Below, piece after piece: positions 59,821 through 64,000 of a stretch of DNA of 64,000 nt (its first letter is position 1; every line of letters starts with the position of its first letter). Source of the stretch: Bacillota bacterium (GTDB taxonomy: Bacteria > Bacillota > Clostridia > DSM-8532). The translations under genes and the position numbers were made by a program. The stretch spans positions 372,001 to 436,000 of the forward strand of contig JAEZTB010000042.1 of NCBI GenBank assembly GCA_023443745.1, in the 5' to 3' direction. The notes under the pieces were generated by a model. The model was not told the DNA's origin. It was given only the letters and a program-made list of their open reading frames with translations, and ran no database searches.

Positions 59821-59851
59821 CGTTTGAATTGGTACACCATCAGTACACCAT
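59765..59851. repeat. GTACACCAT repeats, right arm
   Basis: GTACACCAT occurs at 59765-59773 (inside the integrase end), 59832-59840 and 59843-59851. The last two repeat the 11-base spacing seen at the left end. They are candidate arm-type integrase sites. Confidence 0.7.
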
Positions 59852-59907
59852 TCCAGACGGTTTTTCACACTATATTATGGTAATTTTGAGTTTAAGGATA
59901 AAAAGCA

Positions 59908-59950
59908 AAAATCCTTGAACCACCGATTTACACAGCGTTTCAAGGATTTT
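59908..59950 (-). terminator. Terminator for the tRNA-Gly/tRNA-Thr transcript
   Basis: AAAATCCTTGAA (59908-59919) and its complement (59939-59950) form a 12-bp stem. On the minus strand the stem is followed by a T-rich run (TTTTTGCTTTTT). It lies four bases after the tRNA-Thr CCA end, inside the element, so the element brings its own terminator for the tRNA operon it disrupted. Confidence 0.75.
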
Positions 59951-59953
59951 GAT

Positions 59954-59998
59954 TGGAGCCCTCAATCGGAGTTGAACCGATGACCTCATCCTTACCAT
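59954..59998 (-). other. Right attachment site: tRNA-Thr 3' half
   Basis: The 3' half of the functional tRNA-Thr is repeated, with a different but still paired T-stem, at 44760-44804. The identical crossover core, ACCTCATCCTTACCAT, covers the 3' side of the anticodon stem and loop, the usual recombination point of tyrosine integrases in tRNA genes. Confidence 0.85.
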
Positions 59999-60029
59999 GG
60001 ATGCGCTCTACCTACTGAGCTATGAGGGC
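59954..60029 (-). tRNA. tRNA-Thr (anticodon GGT)
   Basis: A complete cloverleaf with acceptor stem GCCCTCA/TGAGGGC, D-stem GCTC/GAGC, anticodon stem CATCC/GGATG around loop ATGGTAA (anticodon GGT), variable loop AGGTC, T-stem ATCGG/CCGAT and encoded CCA. It is the integration target of the element; its 3' half was probably supplied by the element. Confidence 0.95.
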
Positions 60030-60043
60030 GTACTATGTTGAAC

Positions 60044-60117
60044 TGGAGCGGGTGAAGGGAATCGAACCCTCGCAATCAGCTTGGGAAGCTGATGTTCTGC
60101 CATTGAACTACACCCGC
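60044..60117 (-). tRNA. tRNA-Gly (anticodon CCC)
   Basis: A complete cloverleaf with acceptor GCGGGTG/CACCCGC, D-stem GTTC/GAAC, anticodon stem TCAGC/GCTGA around loop TTCCCAA (anticodon CCC), T-loop GGTTCGATTCC and encoded CCA. It lies 14 bases upstream of tRNA-Thr in the same operon. Confidence 0.95.
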
Positions 60118-60143
60118 ATGCACCATGTCATGCAGCGAAGTCT

Positions 60144-60173
60144 ATTTTAGCACAAGCTCATAGCATTTGTCTA
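60144..60173 (-). promoter_or_regulatory. Promoter of the tRNA-Gly/tRNA-Thr operon
   Basis: On the minus strand TAGACA (60168-60173) and TAAAAT (60144-60149) are separated by 18 bases, ending 26 bases before the tRNA-Gly 5' end. Nothing else is recognised between 60174 and 60323. Confidence 0.65.
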
Positions 60174-60323
60174 GTACTAGTATAAATTTCTATTGAATCT
60201 TATCCAGACGTCTTGAATTGCTATTCCGAAGACCCACCGGGTTTATATCTTTTCAGTCATGAATTAAGAAGGGAACACATCAATTACTGCGGCATCGTGC
60301 CACAAACCCCGACCCATGATAAA

Positions 60324-60347
60324 GGTGCGTCCCAACAAGAACGCACC
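60324..60347 (-). terminator. Terminator of the methionine synthase operon
   Basis: GGTGCGT (60324-60330) and ACGCACC (60341-60347) form a 7-bp stem, followed on the minus strand by TTTAT. It lies six bases after the stop of the membrane-protein gene. Confidence 0.65.
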
Positions 60348-60353
60348 AACAGG

Positions 60354-60809
60354 TTAGTCTTCTTCATCTTCTTCGTCAGTGAAATAATCATCCTCTGACT
60401 GTTCCCGGCTTTCCTTGATGATCGAAACATTCTCCTGTATGGAGAAGAACACCATGACAAGCTCAAACAACACCCTCAGGATAATCTGCAGGATAAGTGT
60501 CCCTACAAGCCCAACCAGGAAATTAGCCACAAACATGGCCACAACGCCTACAATGAATAAAACCAGAGCGAAAGCCATATAAAGAATTTTGGCCAACCCG
60601 CTGCTTAGCATCACCCTGAAATTCAGAATATCATGAAGATATTCCGACAAGCCATTGTATCGTTTTGTTTTCCTGGGTACGAGAAAAAGAAAGTAAATCC
60701 AGATAGCAATAATCACGGCACCCGTAAAAATGTACGGAAAAGCCTTGCCTATTGCATCCGTAACCTTATCAGCCATTGAGAAGAATCCGAGTTTTAAAAA
60801 GCTTTCCAT
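60354..60809 (-). CDS. Membrane protein with acidic C-terminal tail
   Basis: This encodes 151 residues. Hydrophobic segments at about 24-46 (AFPYIFTGAVIIAIWIYFLFLV) and 70-118 (three closely spaced helices, including GVVAMFVANFLVGLVGTLIL) indicate three or four membrane spans. The C-terminus is strongly acidic (SEDDYFTDEEDEED). GGGGG precedes the ATG. It is 12 bases downstream of the methionine synthase gene but has no obvious link to that pathway. No family is recognised with confidence. Confidence 0.7.
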   Translation of the reverse strand: MESFLKLGFFSMADKVTDAIGKAFPYIFTGAVIIAIWIYFLFLVPRKTKRYNGLSEYLHDILNFRVMLSSGLAKILYMAFALVLFIVGVVAMFVANFLVGLVGTLILQIILRVLFELVMVFFSIQENVSIIKESREQSEDDYFTDEEDEED

Positions 60810-60821
60810 GTCAAACCCCCA

Positions 60822-63227
60822 TTAATGCTCTTCTTTTTTGAAGCTTTGTGCCAATTTTACCGCTGAGTAAGCATCCTGAGAATAATGTGCCCCAAAACTC
60901 TCTGCATAACGCTTATCCAACACGGCACCCCCTACCATTAGCTTGCAGTCCAGCCCCTCCGTTTTCATAAGGGACATGACCTTTGGCATCTGGTTCATTG
61001 TGGTGGTCATCAGCGCGGAAAGGGCGATGATATCTGCATTATTTGTCTTTGCAGCCTCAATTATACGAGAGGCTTCCACATCCTTTCCAAGATCCACCAC
61101 ATTAAAGCCATAATTCTTTAAAAGCATGGCCACGATATTCTTGCCAATATCATGGACATCGCCTTTAACAGTCGCAATGACGACTGTTTGAGAACACTCT
61201 GTTTTTTCTTCTGTATTCCGGGTCAACTCCGGTGTTAGCACGGCCATTGCCTTTTCCATAGCCTCGGCGCCGCGTATGAGCTGGGGCAGAAAGTAATGCT
61301 TTTGCTCATAGAGATCCCCAACTGTTTTAATAGCCGGTATCAGCTCCTCATCAATGACGGCTTTTGCTTCCCTGCCGTTGATAAGCGCTTGCCGTGCTAA
61401 CTCTTCAGCCGTGTCACGGGCACCGTTTATAATGGCATCATAAAGCGTTTTAGCGGTACCTTCCGAAGCTTTTGCAGCCCTATCTGGAGCTTTACCCTGA
61501 CCTGAATAAACAGCCGCATAATTGACGGCGTTTTTGTCCCTGGCTGCCAGCGCATCGGAGGCCCTAACTCCCAACATCATTTGCTCGTTATTGGGATTCA
61601 TAATGGCCGTACTCAAGCCCCTTGAGACAGCCATGGCCAGAAAGGCCGAATTGATGGATTCACGCGCAGGAAGGCCAAAGGATACATTGGACAACCCCAT
61701 GACGGTATTTATCTTGGACTTGTCGCACCAGGCTATAACCTTGAGGGTTTCCAGCGCACCTTCGGCATTTGAGGCCACCGTCATGACAAGGCCGTCCACT
61801 AAAATATCTTCTTTGCTAAAGCCCAATTTTTTAGCTTCGCGTAAGACGCGCTTTATGATCTCGATCCTCTCCTCGGCGGTTTCAGGTACACCTTTGTCAT
61901 CGACGGGGAGGAGAACAAACATGGCCCCATATTTTTTCGCAAGCGGCAGAAGCCGTTCAATTTTTTCTGTCTCTCCCGAGATTGAATTAATGACCGCCCT
62001 TCCCGGATAAATCCTCAGAGCTGCCTCCAGGGCTTCCGGGTTGGAGGTATCAATCAGGATGGGCGCAGAGCACGTATTACAGACGGTACTGACCATAGCC
62101 GCCAGAGTTTCTTTCTCATCAATACCAGGCACCCCGGCGTTAATATCCAAAAGTGCAGCGCCCGCCTCAACCTGTTCCCGGGCAATATCGGCGACGGTAT
62201 CCATATCTCCCTTTAAAAGAGCCTCTTTTAATGCCTTTTTCCCCGTTGGGTTCAACCTTTCTCCAATTACGGTAAAGGGCAAGCTGGGATGAAGCTCATG
62301 GGTCAGTCGATTTGAACAGGCCAGGCTATAGGTCTTTCTTTCAACCTTGATAGGACTGCATCGGGAAGTGATTTCCGCAATTTTTTCAATGTATTCCGGC
62401 GTTGTACCGCAGCAGCCTCCCAGACCATTGGCCCCTGCTTCAATTAATGCTTCCGTATAAGAGGTAAACCCGGCTGCATCCATATCAAAAACAGTTTTGC
62501 CGTTTTCCAGCCGGGGCTTTCCCGCATTGGGCTTGGCAATTAAGGGAACCTTTGCATAGGGCTTCATGCGGGCAAGAATATCCACCATTTCAGCAGGTCC
62601 GCTGGAGCAATTGCACCCCACTGCATCAGCCCCCAGCGACTGGAGGGTGACCAGGGCACTGACCGGATCAGTTCCCATCAGGGTACGCTGGCCTGCTTCA
62701 TAGGTCATGGTTACCATGACGGGCAGCTCACAGAGCTCTTTAATAGCTATAAGGGCCGCACGTGCCTCCTGAAGGTCTAGCATGGTCTCAATGACAAAGA
62801 GATCCACACCCCCGTCCAAAAGGCCTCTGACCTGTGCTTTAAAGCTATCCACGGCCTCTTCAAAGCTGACATCCCCATAGGGCATGAGAAGGGTCCCACA
62901 AGAGGAAATATCCCCGGCTACAAGCCCCTCCCCTGCTGCACTTCGGGTAACCTGGGCAAGAAGCTTGTTAATGGCATAGGTCTCATCTGAAAGGCCATAT
63001 TCCGAAAGCTTGATGGCATTGGCCCCAAGGGTAAAGGTATAGAGAATATCGGAACCGGCCTCTCGATAACGGGCTTGCGTCATTTTTACAACTCCTGCAT
63101 TTTCAGAGGCCCATTTTTCCGGACAGACTCCGCTTGGCATACCCAGCCTTTGAAGTAGTGTGCCCATACCTCCGTCCAGCAGTACGATTCTATTTTGAAA
63201 CAGTTTCTTAAATCCTTTTTTTGTCAT
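60822..63227 (-). CDS. metH: Cobalamin-dependent methionine synthase lacking the activation domain
   Basis: This encodes 801 residues in three modules. The N-terminal homocysteine S-methyltransferase domain has LLDGGMGTLLQ and zinc cysteines in VGCNCSSGP and GLGGCCGTTPEYI. The middle pterin-binding domain has VIGERLNPTGKKALKEAL and LLDINAGVPGIDEKE. The C-terminal corrinoid domain has VKGDVHDIGKNIVAMLL, with the cobalt-ligating His, and KLMVGGAVL. It makes methionine from homocysteine and methyltetrahydrofolate. The SAM-binding reactivation domain of long MetH is absent and is encoded by the next gene upstream (15-base gap). Confidence 0.95.
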   Translation of the reverse strand: MTKKGFKKLFQNRIVLLDGGMGTLLQRLGMPSGVCPEKWASENAGVVKMTQARYREAGSDILYTFTLGANAIKLSEYGLSDETYAINKLLAQVTRSAAGEGLVAGDISSCGTLLMPYGDVSFEEAVDSFKAQVRGLLDGGVDLFVIETMLDLQEARAALIAIKELCELPVMVTMTYEAGQRTLMGTDPVSALVTLQSLGADAVGCNCSSGPAEMVDILARMKPYAKVPLIAKPNAGKPRLENGKTVFDMDAAGFTSYTEALIEAGANGLGGCCGTTPEYIEKIAEITSRCSPIKVERKTYSLACSNRLTHELHPSLPFTVIGERLNPTGKKALKEALLKGDMDTVADIAREQVEAGAALLDINAGVPGIDEKETLAAMVSTVCNTCSAPILIDTSNPEALEAALRIYPGRAVINSISGETEKIERLLPLAKKYGAMFVLLPVDDKGVPETAEERIEIIKRVLREAKKLGFSKEDILVDGLVMTVASNAEGALETLKVIAWCDKSKINTVMGLSNVSFGLPARESINSAFLAMAVSRGLSTAIMNPNNEQMMLGVRASDALAARDKNAVNYAAVYSGQGKAPDRAAKASEGTAKTLYDAIINGARDTAEELARQALINGREAKAVIDEELIPAIKTVGDLYEQKHYFLPQLIRGAEAMEKAMAVLTPELTRNTEEKTECSQTVVIATVKGDVHDIGKNIVAMLLKNYGFNVVDLGKDVEASRIIEAAKTNNADIIALSALMTTTMNQMPKVMSLMKTEGLDCKLMVGGAVLDKRYAESFGAHYSQDAYSAVKLAQSFKKEEH

Positions 63228-63242
63228 AGAAACCTCCGTTGC

Positions 63243-63869
63243 TTATCCTGCACCGCCAATACCGGCGATTGCAAAGACGGATTTCTCCGGAATTAATAGG
63301 TAAGCATCATTTAAGGTAAGTCCATAAGACTCAGCCTTAAGCAGGCGGAAAAAATCTGCCTGTTGGGTAATATCGAAATCCCCATACCCCGGGCTGAAGC
63401 GCATTCGTGTCAAAGCCAATCCCTTGGGCCGAAGCTGCTGCGCAACAGAGGCCATCACCACATCCAATGCGGCATCAGTGATTTCTGAAGCGGCTGCGTC
63501 AACGATAACAGCCTCGCTCATATTCCCGACCTTTTGAAGTCGGGCCAAATGCTCCATTATTCCCTTACCGCCTGTAGCCAGCATGAGGAGTGCTTGTTCG
63601 CAATTTTTAAGCAGCTCTGAAAGCTTTTGCCCCACAAGCAGTGTATTATCCTCAAGCATTACCCGGGGTGCTTTTATTTCTAAAATGTTCACAATGCGGT
63701 AGGCCGCTGTGATGTCCAGGATATTTTCCGTTTTCGTTAAAAGCCGTTCTACATCATTTCTTATCTCCGTCGAAAGCTCAGTCCTGTTTTTATCATACCC
63801 AAGCCTTGTAAAAATGAGACTTTTATTATAGGGCGGCTTAAGATTTCTCATGGTCTTAATGTCATGCAT
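63243..63869 (-). CDS. Methionine synthase activation-domain protein (split MetH C-terminus)
   Basis: This encodes 208 residues. RMRFSPGYGDFDITQQADFFRLL near the C-terminus is the SAM-binding signature of the MetH reactivation domain, and PYNKSLIFTRLGYDKNRTEL plus the Ala-rich AVIVDAAASEITDAAL region fit the rest of the fold. It should reductively methylate inactive cobalamin in the synthase encoded downstream. Separate activation-domain genes are common in Clostridia. The upstream 130 bases show no cobalamin or SAM riboswitch that I can recognise. Confidence 0.9.
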   Translation of the reverse strand: MHDIKTMRNLKPPYNKSLIFTRLGYDKNRTELSTEIRNDVERLLTKTENILDITAAYRIVNILEIKAPRVMLEDNTLLVGQKLSELLKNCEQALLMLATGGKGIMEHLARLQKVGNMSEAVIVDAAASEITDAALDVVMASVAQQLRPKGLALTRMRFSPGYGDFDITQQADFFRLLKAESYGLTLNDAYLLIPEKSVFAIAGIGGAG

Positions 63870-63968
63870 GGCCCATCATCCCTGCCAGGTTTATCCTCTA
63901 GTGTTCTCCTATTTTATCATATTAAGCAAAACCCGGACAAATATTTTAAAGTTTTTTTCTTCGACCAC

Positions 63969-64000
63969 AAGCGAAGTATGCGTTACGGGCAACACAAAGC
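63969..64000. repeat. Copy of the 5.2-kb intergenic repeat, opposite orientation
   Basis: GCGAAGTATGCGTTACGGG, with a GCTTTG arm in reverse complement, matches 5199-5239. It is cut by the window edge. Confidence 0.5.

Larger units (their letters stand above)
44760..59998. mobile_element. Integrated element in tRNA-Thr with defence cargo and CRESS-type Rep
   Basis: About 15.2 kb bounded on the left by a 45-bp copy of the tRNA-Thr 3' half and on the right by the tRNA gene itself. Contents, left to right: GTACACCAT arm repeats, a nine-gene leftward defence-type operon, two leftward regulatory genes, then a rightward core of small proteins, membrane protein, FtsK/TcpA-like ATPase, CRESS-like origin and Rep, and an integrase remnant with more GTACACCAT repeats. 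The layout matches integrative and mobilizable elements of Firmicutes that pair a rolling-circle-type Rep with a TcpA-like ATPase. The integrase and ATPase are frameshifted, so the copy is probably stranded. Confidence 0.85.

Noticed and set aside
44889..59851. GTACACCAT repeats as a CRISPR array
   Set aside because: Only two or three 9-bp copies per end, no regular spacers and no cas genes; they fit integrase arm sites.
60213..60398. 61-codon rightward frame between the tRNAs and the membrane-protein gene
   Set aside because: No ribosome site; it crosses the operon terminator and the end of the leftward gene.
61522..62010. 162-codon rightward frame opposite metH
   Set aside because: Antisense shadow of a well-supported gene, rich in Ser/Ala/Arg without family motifs.
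63870..63968. Cobalamin or SAM riboswitch upstream of the methionine synthase genes
   Set aside because: No conserved cobalamin-box or SAM-box segments or suitable stems are visible in this stretch.

Overview
The window reads as the chromosome of a low-to-mid GC, Gram-positive anaerobe of the Clostridia. The reasons are strong GGAGG-type ribosome sites, frequent TTG starts, YesM/YesN two-component pairs with lplABC-type sugar ABC transporters, lipobox solute-binding proteins, and a split cobalamin-dependent methionine synthase. No species is assigned.

Region 1 (1-44.7 kb) is a large glycan-utilisation locus. It holds a partial MalFGE-type ABC system with a YesMN pair (1-5.1 kb), then a run of enzymes without signal peptides: GH95 and two GH29 fucosidases, a GH5 endoglycoceramidase-like enzyme, a GH101-like protein, a DUF5696-type protein that looks related to it, a GH36-like enzyme with a C-terminal carbohydrate-binding-like domain, GH35 and GH110. 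The transcription unit at 21.8-32.6 kb joins an lplABC-type importer directly to GH110-GH35-GH36. Together the enzyme set fits import and cytoplasmic stripping of fucosylated, alpha-galactose or alpha-GalNAc capped host-type glycans (blood-group or mucin O-glycan-like). Regulators are AraC, MerR and LacI types and two YesMN pairs. A polyol/ketose module follows (36.1-42.3 kb: aldo/keto reductase, GatZ-like, GatD-like, FGGY kinase, LacI), then an SDR-type protein and a Gfo/Idh/MocA dehydrogenase.

Region 2 (44.76-60.0 kb) is an integrated element in the 3' half of a tRNA-Thr gene. A 45-bp copy of the tRNA 3' half marks the left end. The right end has GTACACCAT arm-type repeats and a decayed tyrosine integrase. 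Its leftward cargo is a nine-gene defence-type operon: DNA methyltransferase, PRTase-like protein, ORC/CDC6-like ATPase, Rossmann-type protein, PIN-like protein with a large insertion, small nuclease-like protein, DUF6602 protein lacking its catalytic core, GmrSD-like DUF262-DUF1524 nuclease, and a helical protein. Its rightward core has a frameshifted membrane protein, a frameshifted FtsK/TcpA-like ATPase, and an intact CRESS-type Rep (HUH endonuclease plus SF3 helicase). Just upstream of Rep is a stem-loop whose loop carries TAGTATTAC, the nonanucleotide of circovirus-type rolling-circle origins. This is the most striking object in the window.

Region 3 (60.0-64.0 kb) returns to housekeeping chromosome: tRNA-Thr and tRNA-Gly, a membrane protein, a methionine synthase lacking its activation domain, and that domain as a separate gene. 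A short sequence at the right edge is also found, inverted, near 5.2 kb.
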